A DNA stretch of 64,000 bases, from positions 23,055,001-23,119,000 of the forward strand of contig NC_056539.1 of assembly GCF_910596095.1 (NCBI RefSeq), in the 5' to 3' direction. The DNA comes from Thunnus maccoyii. Lineage: Eukaryota > Chordata > Actinopteri > Scombriformes > Scombridae. Shown piece by piece: positions 36,980-60,800 of this stretch. A program made the translations under genes and the position numbers. The number at the start of each line of letters is the position of its first letter. The stretch's first letter is position 1. Under the pieces are notes generated by a model, which was not told the DNA's origin, searched no databases, and saw nothing but the letters and a program-made list of their open reading frames with translations.

Positions 36980-38962
36980 CGTGTATCCTTTGCAGACACA
37001 GGTAATGCTGAGGAAAGTGGGGGGAGGAAATGGAAAGCAGTTTTTCAGTGTCGGCACTGATGTGGCCATCCTTTGAGAGAGGGAGAAATGTGCTGCGCCA
37101 GCGAAAAAGCAGCATCTGGTGCTGAAGTGCAGTTTCAGCAGAGAGCTGGTGGCATTCACAGAAGTTCGGTCTGCTTCACAGAAACATATGAGGGCAGCTT
37201 ATCTGGCAGGCACACACACAGACACACACACACACACACACACACAGACACACACACACACGCACGCACACATGCAGAGCAGGTTGATAGTGCTGACAGC
37301 AGGGAAGCATTGCTGCTGTCTCTGTGTGCGAAGCTGCTCTGCCGAGGCTTCAGGGTGGCCTTGCTGTGTACCTTAGAGACTGGTTAGTTAGACATATCCG
37401 TGTCTGTGTGTGTGGCAGTCGCTGACTGATGGCGGGTCCTGGCTGCAGGCTGCTCCGGCTCGCTTGTGTCACACTCGCTCTGACAGCCAACTGTGCTGCA
37501 GTGACAGGTAAGCACTTTCCAGGAGTCAACAAAGGACCTGTAGCGAGGGAAAGAAACTGTCATATCTGCAGCGTCGAGCATGAGTGCATAAGTTATTTTT
37601 TGCCTCAGGATACGGATGGTTGTATTTTTATTAGAATTATGTCTCCATGTTGATTGCTCAGTGTAAAGTTTGCTGACTTCTGAGATTTTTTTTCATAGAG
37701 TGACAAGTTCAGTAAGAAGCTTTAGTCATGAAGATACTGTCAACCAGAATTTTAAGTGTTATGGAGTGATACTTACAGCTGTTGTGCTGTTGGTAACCTG
37801 GTAGCAACCACTCAGACTGTCACGACTATCACACCAACCAGAACTACTGATGTAAGTGCATCTGCTCCTCCGTGTTCTGCTGCTGGTTAATGAATGTTAA
37901 CCAATCACTCTCCTGCTGCACTGGAAGCTTTGACTCATTTTGATTCACTAGGTTTGACTGGTGAGGTCTGAAATCGCTGTGTTTGCATGCAGGGTGATTA
38001 TGTTCCTGGTTGGTGATGAAGCTGTTTGTGTGTGTGAAGATCAAAGGGCCACAGGGATGTAAGTTAAAAATGAATGTTAGCAGGTTTCACAAGTCATTAA
38101 AACACCTGCATCCAAATCAGACACTTCATGTAAAGCAGCTTTTCTTCCTGCTTGAAAAGAATCATGTGTGTGACTGCATGAGCTATTTTTGGTGTGTGAG
38201 TGTGTTTCTGGGGGTGTTTGGACTGATGGGATCATCAGGCAGCATCTTGCCTGTGTGTATGTATGTGTGTAAATATGCATGTGTGTTTTGTGTGTGTGTG
38301 CGTGTGTGTGATCCTCCACAGATGGAGCGTGCTCCATACAGCTCGCGGGTGGCTGCCGTGCTGGCACCGTGTCTGGTTGGCTTGGCGATAGTGGTGATGC
38401 TGGCTCTGGCCCTGGCTGTAGCCAAACTGCGAGAGAGGCGGCAGACGGAGGGAGGTTTCGGTTCGAGGCAACTCGAGGCTCCTGGTGGTCGCTACCCACC
38501 TGCTGAGCTGGGAAACGCATCCATCAGCACTTTGGCAGCACGCGTGGAGCGCCTGGTGTAGTGTAAAGCAGTGAGGAGAGGGAAACTGTGTGTGAGTGCG
38601 TGAGTGAAAGAAACTGTGCGAGAGTGATATGAAACGATGAAATAAACGATGTATCTTGTGTGTGAGCATCTTAGAATACTTTCCAGTAATTCCAGTAAGC
38701 AGCCAACCTCTCTGACTCCTGTCTCCTTCCCACCTCCTTCCAGCTGACCTCAGAGGGTTTGACCTCTGACCTCTTACTGTCCATCAGTCTGGTTTCCATC
38801 GCCCTGTTGCTGGTTCTCATCCTGACTTCTGTCGGCCTAGTGGTGGCGCTAAACCGCCGTGCCACCCACGGCACCTACAGTCCCAGTCGACAGGAGAAGG
38901 AGGGATCTCGAGTGGAGATGTGGAGCATCACGCAGCCGCCACCTATGGAGAGGCTCATATGA
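18428..38962 (+). CDS. crb1: Crumbs 1, canonical transmembrane form (13 coding exons, 1323 aa)
   Basis: Crumbs organises apical membrane and adherens junctions in epithelia and retina through Pals1, Par6 and FERM proteins. Exons: 18428-18503, 22386-22622, 23793-23988, 24166-24305, 24650-24832, 27249-28214, 29474-30024, 30284-30449, 32147-33089, 33821-33865, 34566-34688, 34804-34930, 38744-38962. All phases agree. Order: signal peptide (1-25), eight EGF repeats, LamG1 (about 369-560), EGF, LamG2 (about 602-775), two EGFs, LamG3 (about 840-1040), five EGFs, membrane helix (about 1261-1287), and a 36-residue tail. The tail has [18 protein letters not shown] and ends ERLI, nearly identical to human CRB1 and unlike CRB2; DENND1B next door agrees. 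Human CRB1 has 19 EGFs and 1406 aa, so three N-terminal EGFs are missing here. The 45-nt exon at 33821 can be skipped in frame, giving 1308 aa. Confidence 0.93.
18504..22385. other. crb1 intron 1
   Basis: This 3.9-kb intron lies between the signal-peptide exon and the first EGF exon. I found no EGF-like exon (Cys-rich open stretch flanked by AG/GT) that could supply the missing N-terminal repeats. The sequence is AT-rich with no clear repeat element. Confidence 0.6.
23014..23360. mobile_element. MITE with inverted ends (TTTAAAGG..CCCTGTGGAG)
   Basis: A 347-bp non-autonomous DNA transposon in crb1 intron 2. The left end reads TTTAAAGGTTCCCTGTGGAG, and the right end reads CTCCACAGGGCACCTTTAA, its near-perfect inverted complement. 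It has no coding capacity. The ends recall other fish short elements that begin TTTAAAGGT. Confidence 0.75.
24833..26318. other. crb1 intron 5, upstream part
   Basis: No exon is supported in this stretch. Its 3' part (about 26000-26318) is more GC-rich than the surrounding intron and is the presumed promoter of the alternative first exon. A short repeat-like segment with GGTGCTCCCTAGTGGTAGCA lies near 25590. Confidence 0.5.
26117..26154 (+). promoter_or_regulatory. NRL-like (TGACTCAG) and CRX/OTX-like (TAATCC) sites
   Basis: TGACTCAG at 26117-26124 is the core of the MAF/NRL response element. TAATCC at 26149-26154 is the core bound by CRX and OTX2. They are 24 bases apart and 165-200 bases upstream of the alternative crb1 ATG at 26319. 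Pairs of this kind are typical of photoreceptor promoters. Each motif alone is short and could occur by chance. Confidence 0.4.
26319..26370 (+). CDS. crb1: alternative first coding exon of crb1 (CRB1-B-like signal peptide)
   Basis: The exon opens with two tandem ATGs and encodes [17 protein letters not shown] plus one base, followed by a consensus donor (GTAACA). The leftover base (phase 1) joins exon 6 at 27249 exactly as exon 5 does, giving -VTG-SLCQ. The hydrophobic [11 protein letters not shown] core is a good signal peptide. The result skips the first five crb1 exons, so the protein would start at the EGF before LamG1. Mouse and human CRB1-B use an alternative first exon in the same intron. 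With the 34931-35050 C terminus the protein would be 1030 aa (1015 without the 45-nt exon). Confidence 0.65.
27249..28214 (+). CDS. crb1: crb1 exon 6: two EGF repeats, LamG1, one EGF
   Basis: This long exon starts after TGCTGACAG and ends GAA GAG G|GTATGT. It encodes an EGF with a 10-residue insertion between its last cysteines ([11 protein letters not shown], as in human CRB1), a second EGF, the first laminin-G domain with the [14 protein letters not shown] motif, and the EGF beginning [12 protein letters not shown]. It is the entry exon for both the long form and the predicted short form. Confidence 0.95.
29474..30024 (+). CDS. crb1: crb1 exon 7: LamG2
   Basis: The exon encodes one laminin-G domain ([14 protein letters not shown] to [13 protein letters not shown]), including FFKGCIQD-type core [12 protein letters not shown]. 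It ends in phase 0 at AGT|GTGAGT and joins AGG AAC CCA TGT of the next exon to complete an EGF. Confidence 0.95.
30284..30449 (+). CDS. crb1: crb1 exon 8: two EGF repeats
   Basis: The exon encodes [19 protein letters not shown] and [13 protein letters not shown], the pair that separates LamG2 from LamG3 in Crumbs proteins. It ends after the first base of a Cys codon; the codon is completed by exon 9. Confidence 0.93.
30477..30558. mobile_element. 82-bp palindromic Tc1/mariner-type MITE
   Basis: The sequence starts TACAGTACCAGTCAAAAG and ends with the inverted complement CTTTTGACTGGTACTGTA. These are the ends typical of Tc1-like elements inserted at TA. The interior is only about 40 bases, so this is a minimal hairpin derivative. 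It sits 27 bases after the donor of crb1 exon 8. Confidence 0.85.
30985..31135 (+). mobile_element. tRNA-derived SINE fragment
   Basis: Contains AGTGCCCCTGTAGC and CCCCAGTTCAAGTCCTG (a B-box-like GTTCAAGTCC), then a pyrimidine-rich CTCTCTCCCTCACTTCCT body and an A-rich end. This layout matches tRNA-derived SINEs common in fish. The tRNA-like head is degraded, so it is not a tRNA gene. Confidence 0.6.
32147..33089 (+). CDS. crb1: crb1 exon 9: LamG3 and three EGF repeats
   Basis: The exon holds the third laminin-G domain (with [12 protein letters not shown] and [11 protein letters not shown]), then EGFs [23 protein letters not shown] and [12 protein letters not shown]. It ends LC|AA before GTAAGT. 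The fish LamG3 carries an acidic [10 protein letters not shown] insertion absent from my recollection of the human protein. Confidence 0.95.
33821..33865 (+). CDS. crb1: 45-nt cassette exon of crb1
   Basis: The exon is bounded by CTCTCTCCAG and GTAAGT. It adds [15 protein letters not shown] between the EGF ending in exon 9 and the one starting in exon 11. Its length is a multiple of three and both flanking junctions are phase 2, so skipping it keeps the frame ([13 protein letters not shown]). The skipped form resembles human CRB1 (CRQSRLPSTVCG). Confidence 0.7.
34804..35050 (+). CDS. crb1: crb1 exon 12 with alternative read-through C terminus
   Basis: Bases 34804-34930 encode the last EGF ([14 protein letters not shown]). 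Canonical splicing uses GAT|GTAAGC at 34931. If the donor is ignored, the frame stays open for 39 more codons to TGA at 35048-35050. The added peptide is [16 protein letters not shown].. then [17 protein letters not shown], with a hydrophobic stretch of about 20 residues. I recall a closely similar end ([11 protein letters not shown], then DEPVVEWG) in the short human CRB1 isoform, which supports real use. This form lacks the FERM- and PDZ-binding tail. Confidence 0.75.
35399..35404 (+). promoter_or_regulatory. poly(A) signal AATAAA for the read-through crb1 form
   Basis: AATAAA lies 349 bases after the alternative stop codon, in GAAAATAAAGTG. It would end a transcript that retains the start of intron 12. 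A second AATAAA lies near 36182. Confidence 0.45.
35405..36524. other. crb1 last intron, 5' part
   Basis: No exon is supported here. The sequence is AT-rich, with a GACTGACTGACTGACTG tandem run near 35888 and a GT run near 36368. Confidence 0.5.
36525..36873 (+). mobile_element. decayed 3' part of a Tc1-like transposon
   Basis: GGGCTGTTTTTCATGGTTTGGGCTAG near 36537, the block around CTCTTGTAGCTGAATGGAAG, and the end CACATACTTTTGACCATGTAGTGTA match the 3' part of a Tc1-like transposase gene and terminus very common in fish. The transposase frame has stops and frameshifts, so it is dead. The 5' part is missing. Confidence 0.7.
36949..36978. repeat. (GT)n microsatellite
   Basis: Fifteen GT units in the last crb1 intron, upstream of the nested CRB3-like gene. 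Confidence 0.9.
37210..37262. repeat. (CA)n microsatellite, imperfect
   Basis: An interrupted CA tract with GACACA and GCACGCACA units, about 170 bases upstream of the start codon of the nested CRB3-like gene. It may lie in its promoter. Confidence 0.85.
37429..38561 (+). CDS. CRB3-like small Crumbs gene nested in the last crb1 intron (3 exons, 121 aa)
   Basis: Exons 37429-37507, 37805-37851 and 38322-38561, with GT/AG borders (GTAAGC, GTAAGT) and matching phases. The product has a signal peptide ([20 protein letters not shown], about 1-24), a 16-residue Thr-rich ectodomain (nine Thr), a membrane helix (about 52-74), and a juxtamembrane [11 protein letters not shown]. It ends ERLV. Human CRB3 is 120 aa with the same layout, KLREKRQTEG after the helix, and ERLI at the end. 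CRB3 sets apical polarity and tight junctions through Pals1/Par6. Deviations: the FERM-binding GTY is GGF, and the tail is otherwise unlike CRB3. AATAAA follows at 38641. It could be a separate gene, or alternative first and last exons of crb1. Protein prediction is strong; status as a gene is inferred. Confidence 0.72.
38079..38152 (+). repeat. copy A of a two-copy noncoding element
   Basis: About 74 bases in intron 2 of the nested gene align in the same orientation with 56291-56366 at roughly 80-85% identity by eye. Shared runs include AGTCATTAAA, CCTGCATC and CATGTAAAGCAGCTTT. It has no coding frame, inverted ends or simple-repeat content. Confidence 0.6.
38230..38311 (+). repeat. GT-rich tract before the acceptor of the nested gene's last exon
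   Basis: An imperfect TG/TGTA/TGCG tract fills the place of the usual polypyrimidine stretch, followed by ATCCTCCACAG. UG repeats are bound by TDP-43 and CELF proteins, which often repress or regulate the adjacent exon. Confidence 0.6.
38641..38646 (+). promoter_or_regulatory. poly(A) signal AATAAA for the CRB3-like gene
   Basis: AATAAA lies 80 bases after the stop codon of the nested gene and 98 bases before the acceptor of the canonical crb1 last exon. It supports an independent short transcript. Confidence 0.6.
38744..38962 (+). CDS. crb1: crb1 canonical terminal exon: membrane helix and ERLI tail
   Basis: The exon starts after CACCTCCTTCCAG and encodes 72 residues. LTSEGLTSD leads into a 27-residue hydrophobic helix, then [18 protein letters not shown] and a C-terminal [11 protein letters not shown] is the FERM-binding and aPKC-target motif, and ERLI binds the Pals1 PDZ domain. 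It joins exon 12 in phase 0 (QTD-LTSEG), matching human CRB1. Confidence 0.96.
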   Translation: MTSEGLTSDLLLSISLVSIALLLVLILTSVGLVVALNRRATHGTYSPSRQEKEGSRVEMWSITQPPPMERLI

Positions 38963-39810
38963 CAGGGAGGTGGGAACTGTGTTTGCATGCACTGACATAC
39001 ATCTGATAACAGAGGACCATGCTGGATTAAAACATCATAAAAGAAGAGATATCCATCTGAACTGTGCAGCAGAATATCTGCAGCCTGCTTATAAACACGT
39101 TTGTCACCTCTCAGTTCCTCCATCCTATAATTACAGCTGTCATTCTTCATTTGCATAAACACATGCTGGAAGACTGTATGAGATCTCACGACACCATTTT
39201 TGTGTTTTTGCATCCCAGTGCCTCATCTATCTTTCTACCCTGTGCTGCACCTTGCTTTAGCCTCCAGCAGTACATCCATCTAAACACAAAGATTTGAGCT
39301 CAGAATGTATCGAGTTTATCGCATCTTTGTGCCTGATCCATATTTGTAGAACTGATGTACCAGCGAGCACCCCAAAAAAATGTAACCAGACTTTGGGACA
39401 AACAAATAGTCCTTTTAATTTAAATTCCTTAAGTTTCATCCATGTGTATTTATTATAGGACAATGCCTTTCTAATTCTTTGTATACTACATGTCTATATG
39501 CTGAATGTCGCTGTCATCATTGATTCTTTTGAACGTTCTCACTTTCCGTAGCTCCTCACAAACAGAATTATGTCCTTCAAGAGTCCGATTTAAGGATTAG
39601 TTGCACTAGTCAAGAATAGTTGCTTTGCTTCCTCTGGACCAACTTGAATGTTGTTAAAAACTAGAAATGTCTAGACGGCTGTGTCATTTTAAGTGTATGC
39701 ACTGTAATGATTATTTTGTATATTAAACTGTGATTTTTATTTCTACCTTCAATTGTTGGCAACTGTACATAGAAAATGTGCTGTTTAATTAAAGTGAATT
39801 TATTTGTCTC
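38963..39810 (+). other. presumed 3' UTR of crb1
   Basis: No coding potential. Possible ATTAAA poly(A) signals lie near 39722 and 39789, with no AATAAA close by. The end point is uncertain. Confidence 0.45.
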
Positions 39811-40019
39811 GATTCATTTTATATCTACAAAGTTTCATGTGTCTATTTAGGAACAGTTTGGTGCCACTGTAAGAAAGAATTTGCATTTTTACTTTAGTGT
39901 TTGTCTAATCAGTAAACCAATACACTGAGACACACACACACACACACTCAATATGTTGTATGTAAAATACATTCTGTCTTAATAGAGAAATGTTGTTATA
40001 AATGAGGCCAGAGATGTAT

Positions 40020-43000
40020 AAGCATGAAACAGTATAATTTATTTTCAGTTCACAGTGCATACATTGTGTGCAGTTGTACCAAGTTACTCATCAATAGCAC
40101 ATTAGATTGACCTCAGTTGTTTTAAGACAGCTGTTTACTCTGCAATGAGAACATGCAAGTGTGCACAGAATCAGAAAATCAGTAAATGGCATATCGAAGA
40201 GTTAATCATCATTACAATACCCAAACAAGAGACTGAGAGCAAAAAAAATTGATTAAGGTAACTTCTCCTATACTGTAACTACACTTAAAATATGTCTGAT
40301 TTCATAAATGAGTGGTTTAGAGGGCAGTGATGTTAATCCTCTTTGTAAAGTTGAACCTGTGTTTTCTGTAAAATCTGCTACATAATCTCTGTCACCTCTC
40401 ACTCCAAACTTGCAATTTCAGGACTATCATACTTAATATATATATATGTTTATTAATTACTTTACGCTGTATTAATAGCAGAGTACCGTCTTACACTGAG
40501 GGTTGGGTATTCTTAGCTATCACAAACCTTCAGACATTGAAATGTAAATCCCCTGACAATAACTTCTTCATTGTTTTACATTAGTGTAAACGGGATCAGT
40601 CTAAAGCGTTTTTTTTTTTTTGTTTTGTTTTTTTTTAATCACCCTCAACAGCAGCTGACTGCTCAAGTATTTCTCCTCTACAGACCTCTGCAGTTACATT
40701 TACAGTAGCTGGTAACCAAAAAAGTAGAAATGTTTTCTCCTGCATAAAATGCAAGGCAAATGACATCTAACACTACAATATCCAAATGCAAGGCAGAATG
40801 AGTGTATTGTACCAGACCCCATGTAATTTCCATCATTCTTCGTTTGATGGAAGTGCTAAATACTGAAATAATAATACAAGAAAAAAAACATCTGAAAAAC
40901 TAAACAAAGCAAAATCAATAGCATACAATACATACAGGTACTGTACATACATGCAGATATGACAGTAAGCACTGTACCATGTACAAGCAAGCATCAGTCT
41001 GCTTAAATTGATTAGAAGGTGTCAAATGCTTCTTAACATGAATGGCTACATGGGACATTTGTTAATATTCTCTCTCTATATTTTTCTTTTTCAAAAAAAT
41101 AAAATCTAAAACATTCAAATATTAGGTGTCATTTTTACAACATACAACACCGATCATATATTATCCATGTAAAATATACTCAAGCCAGCAAAAATACATG
41201 TCTATTCAGTTGAAAATAATTTCTCATCAATATGAAATCAACTAGAGAATCTCCTCTGAGAAACGTTTTTTTAATGCAGTTAGCTCAGGATGAGGGCGTC
41301 TTTTTAAAAAAAAAAAAAAAAGAAAGAAAGAGAGAAAACAAAAAGAAAAAGAGCACAAACTATACAAGTAATCACCTAATAAAAGACTCAAATTAAGTAC
41401 CTATTTAACAAAAAGACAAATAACCCAGAGATCTTCTCTTAAATACAGGCAGGAGGATTCCCGCTGACCACCACAGCAAAGGAAACACTGACTCCAGCTG
41501 GACTTCAGCCGAGCTCAATAACAAAACAGCTACGAAAACAACGTTAGAACCCAAGTTCAGTTCAGGTCAGTTTCTGTTTTTCAGGACACAAATGTTTTTG
41601 TGTCTGTTTATCATATAAATACCAACGTTTGTAGGGCCTAACTGTGATTTAAGGTGGTCTGAAACATTGCATACTCCTCCTCTCTATAATACTGTACCTT
41701 GTTCTGATTATATCGGGTGGTACGCTTACTGTATAAGGCACACCATACACTCTGTCATTAACACTCACAGACACACTTCATCTCACACACAGTTAAATAG
41801 TCTTTGATATTTATTTATTTATTTGGGGACACATGTGGCTTACTCCCTTTAGAAACTAATTTGATTGTGATTGTTTATTTTTCAAGTAGAATCAATGCAT
41901 TATAAAGTAATTAGTAGTAAAAAAATTACCTTTTTGAATTTTAAATATTTGCATAGTAAATATGTTTGTTTTTTTTAAAGTGTTCACAATGAATAGGGCC
42001 GGTACAGAAATTATTCTGGAGTCTGTTTTTTAATTTTTCCTTTTTTGGAATTACTAGGACTGATTCCTGGGCTTTTAGAAGCACGCCAAAGACTTTATGA
42101 GCAAATCGTTAACGCAGAGCAGCACTCAAAAAGTAGAGAAAAAGCTGCTATTAAACTGCCACACCGACTGGCGTCTGGCATAAATCTTAAGAACAACGAA
42201 CCATAAATGTAATAATCCCAACACAAGAACACATGAAAAAGCTTTCCTCTTTTCTCTGGGTATGTGGCGACGCAGAGAATGATGGGAACCACGATCCAAT
42301 CTCTGGACGCAGCGTTTCTCTCCACAGGAGAGTCCGTTATAGAAACACTTTTGACTCTGTACACATTGCATCCATGTAGCTACTCTCTGAGGAGAAACGT
42401 ATTGCTGCGTTTACAGTACAATCATCAACCACTGCATTACATGACAGTGTGTGACTCTAACCTAGAAGGGCAGAGATTGCATTTCCTCTTGTGAGACAAA
42501 GACAAGCAAAGAAAGGGAGACAGGCAGAAAGAGTTATAAAAGTCTGGTGATATCCTATATTTTTCTTAATGACAAATAATCCCATGAAAAGACCTAAACC
42601 AACGATTAATTTACTTTACTAACAGGTAATCTACGGCTGAAACTAGTCAAGAAGAAATGCACTATGCATTATTTGAGTAACGTTTGGATAAAAATAGCGT
42701 CCAGCAGTTTTAGGAAATGATTTTGCCTTTTTCAAAACTAAAAAACTACGATTTTTAAAGATTTTTGTCTACAGTAAAATGAGCTTGGACCCAAATGCCA
42801 CAAAAGTCTGAACACATTCAGAGACGGAATAATGTAGTTTTTTTTGTTTCGGTCTTCATGTAATTTGTTGACAATAAGAAACATATAGTACAGAGGAATG
42901 CCAGCCTCATACTTTAAAGTTCACCTTTTCCACCTCCGCTCCAAACCTCATGAGCTCTGCAACAACTGGCCGCCATTTTTTAAAAGGTCAAAAGAGTGAA

Positions 43001-44459
43001 AAATGTCCTGAAAGTACTAAAAGGTAGAAAATTAGAAAAAAAGAGACAACATGAGCGGGAGAGTGATGATGTTGGAAAAAGAGAGAAAATAAAAAAATGG
43101 AGATTGGGCACTGGCATCAGATCATCCACATTAACATTTTTCTGTATTTGCTCCTCTTCAGAGTGACAGACGTGTCCTGAGGAACACAGGAAGAGGAGCC
43201 AGACAGAGAGAGGTTTTCTACATGCACATCTCATTATCTGGAATGCAATTAAAAACAGCAGCTTAAAGCACATCATAAATATTAACTATTCTATGGATCC
43301 AGAGAAATACAGTGCTGTTTAAGTACTACTAACTGTTGCATTTAAGATCTGACACTATCAGTGATTCGGATTACAAAGTACCTGTTATGGTATCTATAGA
43401 TTAAGACACCAGAGTATTAAAAAAACAAATCACATGTCCATTTAAGGCATGGTGATAAAAAAAAATATATTACACAGTGTATAATTAGTTTCAAAGGCCC
43501 AAGTGGACTTTGTGTCCGAAAAATCCTGTCTCATTTTGTTGCTTTTGCTCAAATAGTCTTAGTGCCAAGTAGTAACGACTGAGAACTATTTGTTAATCTA
43601 CGAGTGCAAATTCAATTTGATCATGTGAAATGTTTGGAACACTGACATGATGGTGTGATGAGGAGATATCGTCCCTTCTTCATCCTAACAAAGTACTGAG
43701 TTTTCTTTTTCTAAATTCCTTTCGGGAAGGTGAAAAATTCCTCCATTATCGGTTGGCTACTTATATTTCCCCCAAAATATTATTCATGGGTCTTTTTTTG
43801 GGCATTCAGTTGTGAATACGTTACGAGATGAGAAATACATCAAGTGAAAATGTAGGTGTTGTCACGAAGTTTAGAACAATTACAGACAGAAATACACGTT
43901 GCAAAAATCTTTCTCTTATCAAGTAATTGTTGTTTGTTATTGAGTACAAAAAGTTGTATTTCCTTAAATCTGCCACTGCAGTAAGATTTTTTATCTTTAC
44001 TTGTTTCATTTTTTTCAAGCGTTTTTCTAAAATAAAGTTTTATTTTTCTTCATTTTAAAGTAAAGACCTGCCTTATTTTTTTTGTCAAAAGATACAGACG
44101 TTCATTTCAAGAAGAGTTCTACTGGAAAAAAAGATGACATATTCGTACGACATTGGCAGCTTTTTTTTTTAACTTGTTTTAAGAAAATAAGGTTTTTAAG
44201 CCTCAATTATAGACAGAAATTATTTGATAAGAAGAAGATCTGTTTTGCAGCACACCGATTCTTCCTGTTTTTGTCCTACTGGCTGTGGCTCTCTGTTCGT
44301 GGCCACCTGTATGACATCAAATTTGTAACGTTTCCTGATGGTTGAGTGTTGAGATAGAAAAGGTCTGAATTGACGTCTATGACTAATTGTAATAGAATTA
44401 CAGTGAATAGATTTCAGTAGAACCTATGGCATTTTACAGACACAGAGTCTTTGACATCC
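40020..44459 (-). other. presumed long 3' UTR of dennd1b
   Basis: This 4.4-kb stretch after the dennd1b stop codon has no exon or ORF of note. It is AT-rich and carries AATAAA on the - strand (plus-strand TTTATT at 40038-40043) just where crb1 transcription should end. The length is inferred only, and earlier polyadenylation is possible. A MITE lies inside it. Confidence 0.4.
42556..42890. mobile_element. MITE with inverted ends, copy 1
   Basis: The left end contains TTTCTTAATGACAAATAATC and CATGAAAAGACC. The right end contains GGTCTTCATG and TTGTTGACAATAAGAAA, the inverted complement. The interior is noncoding. A second copy of the same family lies at 55351-55763. Confidence 0.65.
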
Positions 44460-59940
<15,481 letters not shown>

Positions 59941-60009
59941 CTACAACCATAAATTACAACTTGCTTATTAAAGAGGGGAGGAGGGGGAGAATGTGGACAC
60001 ACTTAAACA

Positions 60010-60056
<47 letters not shown>
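60010..60056. repeat. (CA)n microsatellite
   Basis: About 23 CA units in the dennd1b intron that runs off the right edge. Confidence 0.95.
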
Positions 60057-60059
<3 letters not shown>

Positions 60060-60714
60060 CACAGATTCAAACACTCAGGCAAAAGTGGGTGTTATTAATC
60101 CTACCTGACGGAAACTACATCCCAAGATTAGGTGGTTTGCAGGTAATAGGGATTTGGTAATGTGTAGCAGGTGAGGGATTAGGGCAGCAGACTACATGCT
60201 GCACACTGTCTGAGACATGAGGAAGTTTCATTTCCTCCCTTTGTAACATGGAGCGCATAAAACTCCATCTCATAAATATGGGCCTAACAGCCAAGACGGC
60301 TACAGCTACACATTTCACGAAAGCACACAAATGCACGTAAATATGTTACACAAGTAAAAGTAAACACACATGTAAATTGACATATACGTAAATGATACAA
60401 TAACAACATTCTTTAAACATTAAAGCATGATAAATGTCTTGTGAGTTTTAGTAATAACCGTTATAAAAGCAGGGATGAGGTGAGGAGGACGAAGAAAAAA
60501 CAAACTGATGTCTTTAATGGTTACAAACACATTAAAAGGTTTTTTTGTTTTTCATTACAAGAACTTTGGCTTTCCTCCGAGTTTATAGGCTCAGTGATCT
60601 GACTGACTGCTGATCTTGTATGTTGTCTATGTAGTTTTTGTATGTATGTATGTACATATGTACGTATGTATGTATTTATGTGTGCAGTGTATTTATTTTT
60701 AATTTTTTTTTATT

Positions 60715-60800
60715 TTAACCTTTATCTTACCAGGCAAGACATTAAGAAGATTCTTATTTACAATGACGACCTGGCAAATACCAGAAGACATTTGAAAGGG
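60715..60800. repeat. dispersed repeat, copy 2 (AACC..TACCAGGC type)
   Basis: TTTTAACCTTTATCTTACCAGGC, then TTCTTATTTACAATGACG and GACCTGGCAAATACC. It has the same block order as the copy at 52862-52960, but is more diverged. Confidence 0.5.

Noticed and set aside
18428..38962. Calling the Crumbs gene crb2
   Set aside because: The tail [23 protein letters not shown] matches CRB1, not CRB2, and the neighbour is dennd1b, not dennd1a.
60105..60145. Possible dennd1b exon just upstream of 59940 (donor-like CTAC at 60105)
   Set aside because: No acceptor with a usable open frame precedes it, and the peptide does not resemble any DENND1 sequence.
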